Origin: Tubulanus polymorphus
Taxonomy: Eukaryota; Nemertea; Palaeonemertea; Tubulaniformes; Tubulanidae
Direction of reading: 5' to 3'
Length of the DNA: 64,000 nt
NCBI RefSeq assembly: GCF_964204645.1
Contig: NC_134028.1
Coordinates: 8,411,001 to 8,475,000 of the forward strand
How positions within the stretch are numbered: the first letter of the stretch is position 1; each line of letters begins with the position of its first letter. Of the stretch, positions 10,800 through 22,043 are shown piece after piece. The notes below the pieces were generated by a model. It saw nothing but the letters and a program-made list of their open reading frames with translations. It did not search any database and was not told the origin of the DNA. A program made the position numbers and the translations under genes.

Positions 10800-12735
10800 A
10801 CAGCTACCGCAGCTGAAAATACACCGTATATATTATGTATATTCTACATTATACAGCAATAATCCACTGGTTTGACTCAGTAATTGGTATATAATCATTC
10901 TGAAAGCCAGGCTCGATACGCACTGCAATTAGGCAATTATACTTATGTGTATGGTAGAACTTAGGCCTAAATGTTTAGTAACGCTCGAATTACGAATTTC
11001 TTTTACAAATGAATTCGTTTTTCAACCAATAGAAATAAAAATTCGAAACCAACTTTACATCAAATAAGAAACTTGTACACGCCTATCTATACGATATGCT
11101 TTCTAGTGGTACCCGTGAGAAGTCTTGTCTTGGCTCGTTTAGGCTACTAGCCGGAGTATTGGTCAGAGGGATTTAGGTATCAGGGAACAGTCGATACATT
11201 TAGACGCGTATTCAGATGATGCCTGCATCAAAAGTTTATCAGATACAACAACTGAAAACTCGATCGTCACATTTGATGTACATAGGCCATGTACATTTTT
11301 CTTATTATATCAGGTAAATCGTTATTTCCTAGCTAGTTTGACAAGGTTGTATACACTAAAAATCGTATACGGAACAATAGACTTTCTTTAGTCTGCCAAC
11401 CTTTCTTTTCAATCGGTTTGACGTTCCATCCTGTTCATCCTATCAAACTATTGATGAATCTTGTACTAGTACTCGAACCAAACTGATATTGACGAATCTA
11501 GCATAAAATAATAGAGGATTAACCTATTACATGAAAACTATCGAATTTTTAACAAAAAATAAGGAGTAGATTTTTAAGTAGAATGTATATCCTCCGATCT
11601 AAAAACGTTTGAAACAAAGAACAGATTTAAGATTGTGTTTCATGATGATTTACATTTCGTTTCGTATTTTCGAATCTCAGTATGGTTTTCGCGCGTTATT
11701 TCGTTGTACAAGTTTGTTTCGTTGTATAGTTTAGTCCGTGTAAAATTATGAAATTTATTTTTTGCCTCCGACGGTAGATTATATGTAGTAAGTTGTAGAT
11801 GCAAGTTTAAAGTATTAGAACTTATTTTGTTTCGGCGTCTTAAAGTTGTCATCGGTCAATATAAAGATTTTTTCCGGTCAAAAACGTATTTTTTACTGTC
11901 CCACACTTTTCGAGCCAAATTGTATTTTAAGAAAACATATTTTTCCGGTCTAATCCAGGTCAATGTAATCTAATATCCGTGTAAAAATATCTTTAGAAAC
12001 AAATTATCTTTATTTTCGTATCAAAATGCTCTAGATACACACATATCTCTACCACACAGTGAAAAATCGATTGCTAACCGGTATCATGATACGAAAAAAA
12101 TGCATTAACAAAGGACTTTTTAAAGATTTGATTGCGTGTACTTACATTCAGTCAGGCAGTGGTTACATGAAATTTTTATCACGTTGCTGTCTGTGCCATT
12201 TTTAGACATACTCAATGTCAAGCAACTCCATACTTACGCTGTGACCGTTGGGACTGTTAAGAGATCATAGCTCATCACTGGCGGCTAATAAGTGAAATGC
12301 CACAGTTGACTGCAATTTTCCGGCCAATACGACATAATATGCTATACTATAGGAAAAATCTGGTGTTGAGTTGTTGTAAAGCATCTGGCTGTTTGATAAA
12401 AACTAATCGTAGTAATGGAATGTGCAATAAAGCTATGGAGCAAAACAGAGAAATACCCACATTACATTAAATGTAACGATATGAATATCGCAGAATATAA
12501 AAAAACAACGAACAGATACACCGTTGAACCATTAAAACATTGATTTAAACTTAACGCTATAGTGGTGATAAAAAACTGTCATATATTTTCACATTTTTCA
12601 ACACCGATGATTTTCAAACGATTTAACATCATTTTTGTTTTCTGATTGAATCACTTTTTCCGACCGCTAGATTTTAGCGCTTTTGTGGCGCATTTTAGAA
12701 TACAGTCATAGATCAAATATCGTGGTGCGATGTCA
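10800..12735. other. Intergenic spacer between GPx A and GPx B
   Basis: About 1.9 kb of AT-rich sequence 5' of GPx A. It presumably holds that gene's promoter and any 5' UTR exon, but no motif is strong enough to name. No coding similarity or repeat family was recognised; short ORFs such as the one at 11640-11852 are low-complexity and unsupported. Confidence 0.5.
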
Positions 12736-12739
12736 GCGG

Positions 12740-13535
12740 TTTCATTTCTGGTGTCTTTATTACGAGCAGATATACAAATTTCCGTAATTGTCAACTAATG
12801 AAATATTGATTAGACTCTGGAATGTATTACGGGTACAATGGTTTGGACTATTTGTGAATAGGCATTTGTTTAATCAAGAAAATTAAACAAATTCTGATGA
12901 ACTATCGCACAATTATCGCACGGCATTATGAGATATTTGATTAGTTGATATTTCCGGATCTTAGTAGGTGTGCTGCTAGACTGGACCAACTGTTAGAGGC
13001 CTGTACATCCCTTCGATAAGAATGGTAATTATGTATTATCAATCATGAGGCATAGCCATAGCCGGCTGTTGTGTTGATTTTTCGTCCGCAGTCCGTCTAG
13101 TTATTTGTGAATGTATTGAAAACGCTTCAGTTACTTGTTTTGATATTTGGTTTGAACATGTATCCTAGACACTACAGCCGAAAGCAGCCCAGTCAAAATC
13201 AAGATGGCCGACTGGTGGCTATCATTCCTCGCCTAAATCAGCACTTTTTACACATTTTCAAAGTTTTTAATATCCCCCAGGTTTTGAAGTATATTTGTAT
13301 CCCCCAAGACCCGACACCTGTAGATTTCTAATGGTTTGTCAATTTTCATTGGGATTTGCAATTTTTGTATTTTAAGAAGATATCTTAAAAATATCAGACG
13401 CGATATTTCAACCATTAGATTGAGTCATATTCTTTAGAGTATCATGCGAATTTCAAAGAAATTAGCTCTGTATATGCGATTCCAAGGACCCATAGTAATA
13501 ATTTAACTCAAGACTATAAAATATCGCAACATGAT
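12740..13535. repeat. Uninterrupted partner of the duplicated block at 0.3-5.5 kb
   Basis: 12740-12990 matches 340-610, and 13400-13540 matches 5340-5460 (for example 'ttagattgagtca' versus 'ttagattgggtca'). This copy has no LINE and leads into the 3' end of GPx B, which suggests that the 0.3-5.5 kb block once also led into a GPx 3' end. Confidence 0.6.
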
Positions 13536-13539
13536 TGAC

Positions 13540-13545
13540 TTTATT
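13540..13545 (-). terminator. Poly(A) signal AATAAA of GPx B
   Basis: Minus-strand AATAAA in 'gagAAATAAAGTC', downstream of the SECIS; the identical context recurs at GPx D. Confidence 0.6.
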
Positions 13546-13692
13546 TCTCTGAACAATAACCGGAAATGTAGATAGAATCCCATGTTTTATCAGTATAAAG
13601 ATCGAAGAAAACAACGCCTTGTAAAAACACACAGAAACACACGGCCGTTTGTGAAACAGATTCTGTTAATCAATGCACTAAAATTCACAGAA

Positions 13693-13758
13693 TTCTGTTC
13701 CATAATCAGAATAAAGTCTCGCTATGTTTTGACAACATTCGTCACAAATAAACGTCCA
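13693..13758 (-). promoter_or_regulatory. SECIS element of GPx B
   Basis: The core runs from GTGA (13745-13742) to TGAT (13708-13705) on the minus strand, with GAATG/TATTC pairing (a G-U replaces A-U here), GTC/GAC and apical loop AAAACATAGCGA. The rest of this 3' UTR is unlike the other copies, so the SECIS block and its flank are what has been conserved. Confidence 0.85.
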
Positions 13759-13926
13759 AGGTTTCGTGATTATTTCCGTTAGATTTCGTTGATCTTATAT
13801 TTGATATCAAACGATATGGCAGTCATTACATTAGTATGTGTGTATGAGACGTATTTGAACTTTTGAAATTAGTCGCATACGCAGTACGTAGAAAACAACG
13901 CAGTAATACGCACTAGTACGCAGTAT

Positions 13927-13985
13927 GCATTACGCATTACGCATTACGCATTACGCATTACGCATTACGCATTACGCATTACGCA

Positions 13986-14024
<39 letters not shown>
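13927..14024. repeat. (GCATTAC)9 minisatellite followed by (ATAC)n, inside the GPx B 3' UTR
   Basis: Nine perfect 7-bp units occupy 13927-13989, then about eight to nine ATAC units run to about 14024. The tract lies between the stop codon (14067) and the SECIS (13745) of GPx B and is absent from the other copies. Confidence 0.95.
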
Positions 14025-14025
<1 letters not shown>

Positions 14026-14066
14026 GCTGATTCCATGTACCTAAATACATTTAATGGTATTGTCGT

Positions 14067-16883
14067 TTAATTCGGATGAGCAATTTTGTTAAGTTCGGTT
14101 ATAAATTCTGTTGAATTCGGTGCGACCGTCGGATTAAGCCTAGCTACTGGTTTCCCGTTTGCATCGATAAGAAACTTCTCAAAATTCCACGTGATATCGG
14201 TCGTTTTGATTGGGTGCCAAAATAAGTCTCGAGGATCACCGATCACGTTTACTGGATTGGGACAAAGCTCCTGCAAATACAGAAATAAATATTTTTGAGA
14301 AATAGTATTTGTTTCTGAACAATATTTTGCAATTATTCAAAAAATGAAATTGTGATTATTCCAATTAAAAACGAGGATATTTCAGTCATTCGCTGCGGCG
14401 ACTACCAGCCAACAGATGCCTCCATATTCAGCCGTCCTGCCGAACTGCAAGCGAAAACAGGCGATCAAATCGGAAACAAGGAAACTGTATTTTGGGCCAG
14501 TCTTAAAATCTAGGTATTAAGTATTGGTCTTAAATCCACCTTGAATTTTAAGACTGGTCTTAAGTTGTTAGATTCTTCATAGAACTTAAGATGGTCTTAG
14601 ACTGTATGATCTTAAGACGAAGCCATGGCTATGGAGCTGGCCCTAGATTAGTTAAGTTACGGGCAAATAAATAGCTTTAAATTTAGTAATGAATTACATT
14701 ATTTGAATCACTGTATATCATCAACTATAAGTATTTGGGTATACTATTCTCCCATACCGGGTCTTTTGCTCAGTGCCGAAAAGCGTTAGCAAACCAAGCA
14801 CAGCGGGCTATGTTCTTTGTTTTAAAAAAGGTTAGCGAATATTCACTCGACGTTGATGTTAGTTTAAAGTTATATGATAGCATGGTATTACCAATTCTAT
14901 TATTTGGTTGTGAAATTTGGGGTTACGAAAATCTCCGAGTTCTTGAGTGCGTGCAGCTGAAATTTTTTAAATATTTACTCAAGTTAAAGAAATCTACTAA
15001 TAGCTCATTTGTCTATGGAGAACTGGGTCGTTTTCCTCTCGAAGTTTACGTACAGCTTAGAATTGTAAATTTTTGGGCAAAATTAATAACTGATGATAAA
15101 TTATCGTCAAAGGTTTACAGTTGTGTTTATAATAGCTATATTGATGGTCAAGCTAACTCTTGGATGGATTCTGTGAAGAACATTTTGCTCCGAAATGGGC
15201 TCGGATATATTTGGGAAAATCAAAATATTCCAAACGCGAATTACTTGAGTCTGATTCTTAAACAGAGATTGCAGGATCAGTTTATGCAAGTCTGGCATGC
15301 AAAACTTACTGATTCCACTATGGCTGTTACGTATTTAACAATCAAATGCCGTTTCGAAATGGAAAAGTATCTAACTGAATTAACCCCTAGGGACCGGTTA
15401 ACTTTATGTAGATTTAGATGCTCAGCTCACAGGCTACCGGTGGAAGTTGGGCGGTGGCGTGGAATTGCCCGTGCCAATAGGCTGTGCCAAAAGTGTGATT
15501 TAGTGGCGGTGGGGGATGAATATCACTTTTTACTCGTCTGCCCGTACTTCCAGGAATCCAGAGCTAGATATATCCCGGAGCGTTATTGGAGATTCCCCAA
15601 TAACGTAAAGTTGTATGATTTGTTTAACTTAAATTGCCAAACTCTTAAAAAATTGGCGTTGTATATACGCAAATGTTTAATACATTTCTAATGTTAAATG
15701 TTGCAATGTCTATTGTAAATTAATTTTGTGCTCTGTGCAATTGTATAATTGTGGAGTAAATAAACTTAAACTTAAAACTCATCATGTAACTAACCAACTT
15801 GCTCCAATCAATTTCAATTTTTCGAAAAGATTCTTCTAAGAACATGACATCTACAACGATTTTCGATTATTTGGTAATTCGTAATACACATCCCGGAATG
15901 AACTCACCTTCAGATATGTAAAAAGCGGCCGTTCGTTCGGCCCGTTGACTTCAACTTTGCCGGAAAAGTAAATATTGGCGTCTGGAGTAAAACCATGACC
16001 GGGTCGAACGTATTTGATACCGTTAACTAACTCGTATTCGTTAGCTGCCGGTTCCTGGTGTCCAAACTGGTCACACGGAACTCCCAAAACGTGTAGATTT
16101 TTGTATCTAGGCAGAAGTGCATTGAAATCCACGTAATTACCAACCGTCAAACCTGAAATGTTTAATGGAAAGGTCGCTTTTTACCACGAGAGAAGGCAAA
16201 AAAAACAATCTATCTATGATATATTTGTACCATATCCAGGTTGAACTTCGCGCAATACAAAGGTTAAATCAATTTCTCAACTCTTTTTTTAAGGTTTCCT
16301 TTTGTTTCGTAGGTTTCTGTTGGGTTCTCGACAATATGCGTTAAATCCCAAATTTACCTCCAAAGCCTAGAAGTTGCTTTAAAAGCTACAGAACGTCTCG
16401 GAATAGGGGCTGAAAATGTTGTATTTTAATGGTGTATTTTACCAGGGAAGTGTGATGAGATGGAATACGGACGCTATTGTACTGCTCTTGTTGAATGTGC
16501 GTTGTAATTGCCCTAATGCCGATAGCGGTTCGTTGGCGAGCACTTTGTTACGTAACGCCCTGATAAGCGATAACCAGCGAGATCGGGAAGCTCCGTCATA
16601 ATTCGGTTGTTTCCGCTCTGTTAAAAATGGCAACGGTGTTATTGTAATCAGGGAATCTCATCACACTTCCCTGATTTTACTTACCTCAAAAGGTCGCTAC
16701 GTTCGTAATTATAAGCGGCTTTCCTGCGAATTCTTTTAAAGAGAATTCCACTTCTGGATTTTCTAACGTCGGCATGGAATATTGATAGATGGTGTTGGGT
16801 GACGATTTACAGTAGGATACATCACCGTAAACCAGGCCTATCAGCAAAGATAGGACCACGGCTTGCCTAGAGACACCGGCCAT
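14067..16883 (-). CDS. Secreted selenocysteine glutathione peroxidase (GPx3-like), copy B
   Basis: Exons 16883-16685, 16152-15908 and 14270-14067 encode 215 residues. A signal peptide (MAGVSRQAVVLSLLIGLVYG) is followed by the GPx fold. Selenocysteine is residue 66 (NVATF-UGA-G at the exon 1 end), with Q95 in PCDQFGHQE and W176/N177 in TWNFEKF. The C-terminus is shorter than in A, C and D, ending AHPN. This is the most diverged copy and the most invaded by repeats: a 231-bp inverted-repeat element fills half of intron 1, and intron 2 carries a MITE (about 14490-14650) and a LINE fragment (about 14700-15776). The splice sites and frame are nevertheless intact, so it is probably functional. Confidence 0.92.
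14490..14650. mobile_element. MITE, family 'GGGGCCRGTTGCA' (copy in GPx B intron 2)
   Basis: Inverted termini: left 'tgggccagtcttaaaatc', right end reading in reverse 'agggccagctccatagccat'. The interior has repeated 'cttaagac' motifs. The right end matches the termini of the clearer copy at 63756-63893. Confidence 0.6.
14700..15776 (+). mobile_element. 5'-truncated LINE (ORF2 C-terminus) in GPx B intron 2
   Basis: An open frame up to 15691 begins within the reverse-transcriptase tail ('YKYLGILFS', 'SMVLPILLFGCEIWG') and ends with a zinc-knuckle region 'CQKCDLVAVGDEYHFLLVCP', the usual C-terminus of Jockey/I-like LINE ORF2. The 3' UTR ends in 'aataaacttaaacttaaa'. It lies opposite in strand to GPx B. 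The reading frame of about 320 codons is uninterrupted, so insertion is fairly recent; the endonuclease and catalytic YxDD region are missing. Confidence 0.85.
16443..16673. mobile_element. 231-bp inverted-repeat element, CAGGGAAGTG family, 7-bp TSD
   Basis: Termini CAGGGAAGTGTGATGAGAT and its exact inverse flank a 190-bp interior without coding capacity. The element is bounded by the direct repeat ATTTTAC (16436-16442 and 16674-16680). The right copy overlaps positions +5/+6 of the GPx B exon 1 splice donor. It shares its first ten bases with the much smaller palindromes at 17793 and 42633. Confidence 0.85.
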
Positions 16884-17439
16884 CGTGGCCTGCAGTTCGA
16901 CTCTGAAAGCTATAGGCTCTGCATGTCGTACTTAAACTCGAATCATGGACGTATAACCTAGTTTAGTCAAATCAGTTTCGAAATATATGATAACATATCA
17001 TTTACGTCTGAAAATGAAGTCATGTATGTTAACACTCGAAAAATGAACTGACACAATTTTTGTAATGAATTTTTTTTTAGTGAAAAGAATTGACACCAAA
17101 TGATTACACGGTTAAGGTGAATGTCAGCTTCAACTAATTAGGTCAGGGCCCCCTTACTTTACTGAAAGAGTTCTGTCTCACCTTTCTACTTTCACAAACA
17201 AAGATTACGTGCTGTTTCCCTTCTTCCGTCGGATAATTCAATCTTGTTTTATCCAAAACTGAGTCGTGTACTTTACCATATAGATTGTTAGTCACCCCTC
17301 AGTCAATTGCATGAAAACGGCCAAGTTTGTCCGCGTTTCTCCACGCAGGATAGATTGGTTTAAAAGAGCTTTTTTTAGAAATATCGAATTCAACATTTCT
17401 CTACAGGACAAGAGCTGATGAAATGATACATGCAGGATT

Positions 17440-17760
17440 TCATTTTGTCATCCAGTGTCACTGAGATGGCACACACACACGTGTAGTCTCTCAAAGCCCA
17501 TCGTTCCACAACCGAGAGCAGCCCCTTGATAAATACTTCTCCAAACAAAATTAGTTCCCCAACCCCCATTGTTCTACTGCTCCAATACAAACTATTTTCT
17601 TCGTCACACATCACCCAGTCATATGGGGTATTACTTCGCAATAAGCAAAATAAAAGGGCAAATGAATAGCAATTAAAAAGGTATAATCTGTGAAGTTTGA
17701 ATTCAGAAATTATATCTTGGCATGGAAATATGAATAGCATTTACTTTCCGTGAAACTGGG
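17440..17760. repeat. Duplicated upstream flank of the nucleoredoxin-like exon copy 2
   Basis: Aligns by eye with 5585-6280 (shared phrases 'cagtgtc.ctgagatggca', 'ttccccaac/ctcat', 'ggtgcggcaacga'). No gene is supported. Between 16900 and 17440 nothing was recognised. Confidence 0.6.
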
Positions 17761-17792
17761 TGCGGCAACGACGATTTATTTCTATGTCAAAC

Positions 17793-17827
17793 CAGGGAAG
17801 TGTTATTACACTCATTACACTTCCCTG
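17793..17827. mobile_element. 35-bp palindromic insert, CAGGGAAGTG family, 7-bp TSD GTCAAAC
   Basis: A near-perfect palindrome with arms CAGGGAAGTGTTAT... and its inverse, ending CACTTCCCTG, flanked on both sides by GTCAAAC (17786-17792, 17828-17834). The duplicated locus at 6298-6304 has one GTCAAAC and no insert. Confidence 0.88.
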
Positions 17828-17965
17828 GTCAAACAGACTAATAAGCTCTGGAGGGTCGTGCGTGGAGTTAACGTTGACGGATGCGTCGTGACTTCAATCA
17901 GATTACTCTGACACCTGCACGAGTCGCAGTTCATCGCATCATACACGGTCCTATACAACCACGAT

Positions 17966-18053
17966 ATGGAAAGTCTATTGGGCAAAGAAGTTATGGACAA
18001 AGCCGGTGAAAACGTACCCGTATCTTCGCTAAGCGGCAAAGGAAAATATATAG
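17966..18053 (+). pseudogene. Orphan duplicate of nucleoredoxin-like exon 1 (copy 2)
   Basis: 29 intact codons plus one base start with ATG 17966 (MESLLGKEVMDKAGENVPVS) and end in the same AG|GCAAGTG donor as the other two copies. Upstream 'attactctgacacctgcacg' and 'acacggtcctatacaacc' match copies 1 and 3. The next unit downstream is the 3' end of GPx C on the opposite strand, and no exon 2 follows. The interpretation is as for copy 1: a fragment carried with the GPx duplication, possibly still transcribed. Confidence 0.6.
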
Positions 18054-18545
18054 GCAAGTGAAAATAGTTTGTGTCGTATTTTGACTGGTACGTAAAGGGT
18101 GTCCTCTGTCTACACTGTCATCCCAAACTGTAAGGGTTCTGCTGTCAACATGGTGTACTTTAATCACCATACTGGTTGTTATCTATGTGGGGTGCTTGTC
18201 TCCTGTCAACCGTCCGGTGTGAGCAAAACTTTGGAATACGTAAACCAATCGAGGATCTATTTCTGTGGAAATTATTTTAGTTCCATTTGCTTTCAACTCG
18301 CGCATTGATACATTTCTTAATACCCCGATTCACTAAAATGTAACTATCCAGACGAGAAAATGACGCGAAAAATGATAATATGACTCGATTTCTCTGTTCA
18401 ATATCGGGACTATATTCGATTTTATAACATATACGTTTTATCGGTATAAAGATCGAAGAAAACAACGCCTTGTAAAAGCACACAGAAACACACGGCCGTT
18501 TGTGAAACGTAAATTCTGTGAATCAATGCACTAAAATTCACGAAA

Positions 18546-18611
18546 TTCTGTTCCATAATCAGAATAAAGTCTCGCTATGTTTTGACAATATTCGTCACAA
18601 ATAAACGTCCA
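18546..18611 (-). promoter_or_regulatory. SECIS element of GPx C
   Basis: The core runs from GTGA (18598-18595) to TGAT (18561-18558), with GAATA/TATTC, GTC/GAC and loop AAAACATAGCGA. Same 41-base spacing as in A, B and D. No AATAAA is visible at the place used by the other copies (there it reads AAATCGAG), so the 3' end of C may use another signal. Confidence 0.85.
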
Positions 18612-19428
18612 AAATGTTTCGTCGATATTTCATTATCGTTAGAATTCGTCGATCTTACATTGATCAAACGAAATGATTGTTTTAATTACACAACTCTTAC
18701 GAGAATCGTCGTATTCTTTACTGAAATAGCATATTTGAAGGATTAATCGAAAAGAGAACCAATCAAAGTGATTTTTATATATGGAATGAAATGTACCCCC
18801 CCCCCCAAAAAGAAAAAAATATGTTGAACTATCACTGCGCCTGGCCGTTTCAAGACATTGCAGACGATGTCGTTCAAATGAACCACAAAAGTAGATCGGT
18901 AACAGATGCCGAATTTCTATCGAATTTTTGGAGTAATCGGTCTGATTACTCCAAACCATATCAATTACGAGTACCTGATGCAACGGACATTTTCTTGCCA
19001 AAACAATTCAACCCGACAATAGCAATTAATTTCATATAACGAGAGAGGGCGTATAACATATTATGTAACATATGTCGAAACAATGGTGTCTGGTAAATTT
19101 AAAAAAGATGATTAAACTATGATTATTCATATCGTCATTACACGGGGTTCCCGCTATCCAAATGGCTTGCAGGATGACAACATTACATGCCTAGGACCTT
19201 TATTCTCGAGTTAAACAGTTATTCGGAGTTCTCCGTCCCTCCCAAGGCATCGACGGGGACAAGAAAAGAATGACACTTACCATTGTTTCTAAATCTAGCG
19301 AAAAAATGCGTCATGATAAACAGGTTTACGTCGGTAGAAAAATGGCATAATCCATTTTCTAATTTGTGAATTTCGAAATTTGCATATGCTAATTCTATGA
19401 GTTATTCGGGATCGAAACAAAAATACGT

Positions 19429-21072
19429 TTAGTTGTGTCTTTTTTTCGGATGAGAAATTTGGTTCAGTTCGGATATAAATTCTGTCGAATTCGGGGCGAC
19501 CATCGGATTCACCCTGATCAATGGTTTCCCATTTTTATCGATTAGAAACTTCTCGAAATTCCAAGTGATGTCGCTTGTCTTGATCGGCTGCCAAAACAAC
19601 TCTTTTGGGTTACCGATCAAATCTCTTGGGGCGGGACAAAGCTCCTGCAAATTCAGATATACATATTTTGTAAATGATTAGTAGCAGTTTTCAAAAACTC
19701 TTTTTCTTTTGAAGATCAAATCTTCGTATCCCCTGTAAATGAGAATATTCAAACAAGAAATTTGTCTCTGCAACAAATACCGGCGATCCGCCAAAAGGCG
19801 ACGTAAAGCATATTTCGGGTTCTATACTCGCATTCTAGGACTTACCTGCAGGAGTAACTATATTTCGTGCTTTAAACTGGAATTGACATATTGAATTAAT
19901 GCCAGTCAACATTATGAACTGCGTTAATAATGTTGACTGGCATTAATTGAATTGATAAGTACTATAACCATAATTCTTATTAAACCTTTTTCTATCGAAA
20001 AGATCCTCATAAAAACTGTCCGACGATTTTTGTTTCTCAAGATGAGTAGCTGGATAAGATCAACTCACCTTTAGATACGTATAAAGCGGCTGCTCGTTCG
20101 GTCCGTTGACGTCAACTTTACCGGAAAGGTGAAAATTTCTATCTAGTTTGAAATTATGACCGGGCCGAACGTATCTGAGACCGTTAAACAACTCGTAAGC
20201 ATTAATTGCCGGTTCCTGGTGTCCAAACTGATCACACGGAACTCCCAAAACGTGTACGTCGTCGTATTCAGGAAGAAGTGCATTTAAACCCTCGTAATGA
20301 CCAATAGTCAAACCTGAATTCATGAAAAATATTATATTTAATCATGATAGAAATCTGGAAATATCTTTTCTACCTACATGTCAATGTCTATATAGGATTT
20401 TGAGCTAAATGTTGTTTTAATAATCTTTTAAATATTATAGTTAATAACAGTATAGAAAGGGTTCAAGTTAAAAAGGCCTATGCGGAGCCGATTCCTCCAT
20501 CGCCACTTCATCTGGCTCCGGGCCCAATATCGAGTCGAATCTAACTAGACAAGGTTTCCTAGTAGATTTACCTCTGTCGCCTCATGCGTATTTCTACTTG
20601 CGATCGAATGCGTGAACTATTGATATAAACATCCTTTGAAGCGATAACAATATAAACAGAATTTTTCTAGTGAGTAAAACATTGGACTCTATCAGTTATG
20701 GATATTTGGTTCCCTGAATTCTCTATACCTAGGATTTTAGGGTTTTAGGGATAACTGAAGGAATCCCAAGTATACATTCCGTCATTGAGATATCGCATTA
20801 CGAAGGGTCTCCTAGATAAAGCTATGTATTAAGCTACTCTGTGTTTGGAATGGGTTTGACAGTGTATCTTACTTACCTCAAAAGGTCGCTACGTTCGAAA
20901 TTATCAGTGGTTTTCCTTCGAATACGCTTAAAGAGAAGTTTTCTTTTGGATTTTCTAAATTCGGCAGTGAATACTGGTAAATATTATCGGGTGAATAACT
21001 GCAATAGGACACATCACCGTAGACCAGCCCTATCAGCATGGATAGGATCATGGCCTCCCTTGAAACACCCAT
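19429..21072 (-). CDS. Secreted selenocysteine glutathione peroxidase (GPx3-like), copy C
   Basis: Exons 21072-20877, 20313-20069 and 19644-19429 encode 218 residues. Signal peptide [20 protein letters not shown]; selenocysteine 65 (UGA then G|GTAAG donor); Q94 in [10 protein letters not shown]175-N176 in ITWNFEKF. Exon 3 is almost the same as that of copy D ([18 protein letters not shown]), whereas exon 1 and intron 1 resemble copy A more (shared intron phrase 'cattacgaagggtctcctag'). That mosaic pattern suggests gene conversion among the copies. Intron 2 carries a 49-bp palindromic insert absent from copy A. Start chosen as in copy A. Confidence 0.93.
19898..19946. mobile_element. 49-bp palindromic insert, AATGCCAGTCAAC family, 7-bp TSD TTGAATT
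   Basis: Arms AATGCCAGTCAACATTAT and ATAATGTTGACTGGCATT are complementary around a 12-base loop. Direct repeat TTGAATT lies at 19891-19897 and 19947-19953. The equivalent place in GPx A intron 2 reads 'aaattgaattagtatta' with a single copy and no insert. Confidence 0.75.
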
Positions 21073-21199
21073 CACGACTAACTGAGCTTGCTCGTCCGAA
21101 TGACGCTCTGCTGTTGACTTCTTCAATACGGTCACTGAAAAATAAAAATGAAGAGCCAGATGTTTGCGGCGGGGCGATTAATCTACGTTAACAGCTACC

Positions 21200-22040
21200 A
21201 CTAGCTGAAAATACACCTCGTTAAATTTTTTATATTATACTGGAAATTAGTATGTAATTAATTTATAATTAGTACGTATATTGTGAATGTCAATTACTTC
21301 TGTTAATTTACATTGCGTATGTTAGAACTATCGTGTGGCCGTCATGACGAGGCAAAACTCAGCAATGAGTCGCGATTAGCTCAAAAAGTTAAGATATCGA
21401 AAACGTTGAAATTCATAGTTTAAATCCGAATTCATTTTCGTTTTTTTCACGAAATCTCAAGGAATGGCCCGAAATACAACATATCACAGTTTATATGGCA
21501 GAAATGACGATGTGCGATGACTAGTCGACAGAATGATATAACCATTATCCCCGTATCCAACATAACCACCATCTTCCATCATCATCTTCCCCAGCATCAC
21601 TATCACCACAATCATCTTCTCCAGCATCACCTTTTTCAGCATCACTATCACCTTCACAGCATCCCCATCACCTTCTTCAGTGCCACTATCACCTTCTCCA
21701 ACATCTCCTCCATTTTCATGATACATGTATAGCAAAATATCACCGTGTTTTCGTTTTCTTTTTCCGCGACATTTTGGACCAAAGATGCGTAGGAAAAACA
21801 AAACATAAACATATTCCATTGATCATATATAAGACATACCCCGAATAACCACACCAGAATTCATTATCTAACTGCATCAAATTTAAATCGATTAGACATA
21901 CATCCATTTCGTACCAAATTTCAAATCAAATTATTCAATATAAACACATTTTTTGGTTAATACGCTAAACTATTACCGTTCAGATAATGATTTGAAATAT
22001 GTGTAAACGTACATTCAGTCTATATAGATTTTAACAGCAC
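21200..22040. other. Spacer between GPx C and the GPCR, with a CAC/ATC-rich minisatellite
   Basis: 21555-21720 is an imperfect repeat of 'catcaccttcttcagca'-like units. The remainder is AT-rich with nothing recognised. The region must contain both the GPx C promoter (leftward) and the GPCR promoter (rightward). Confidence 0.6.
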
Positions 22041-22043
22041 ATC

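Noticed and set aside
16945-16970. 'catggacgtataacctagtttag' as another palindromic insert
   Set aside because: Only one arm is recognisable and there is no target duplication; possibly an eroded copy.
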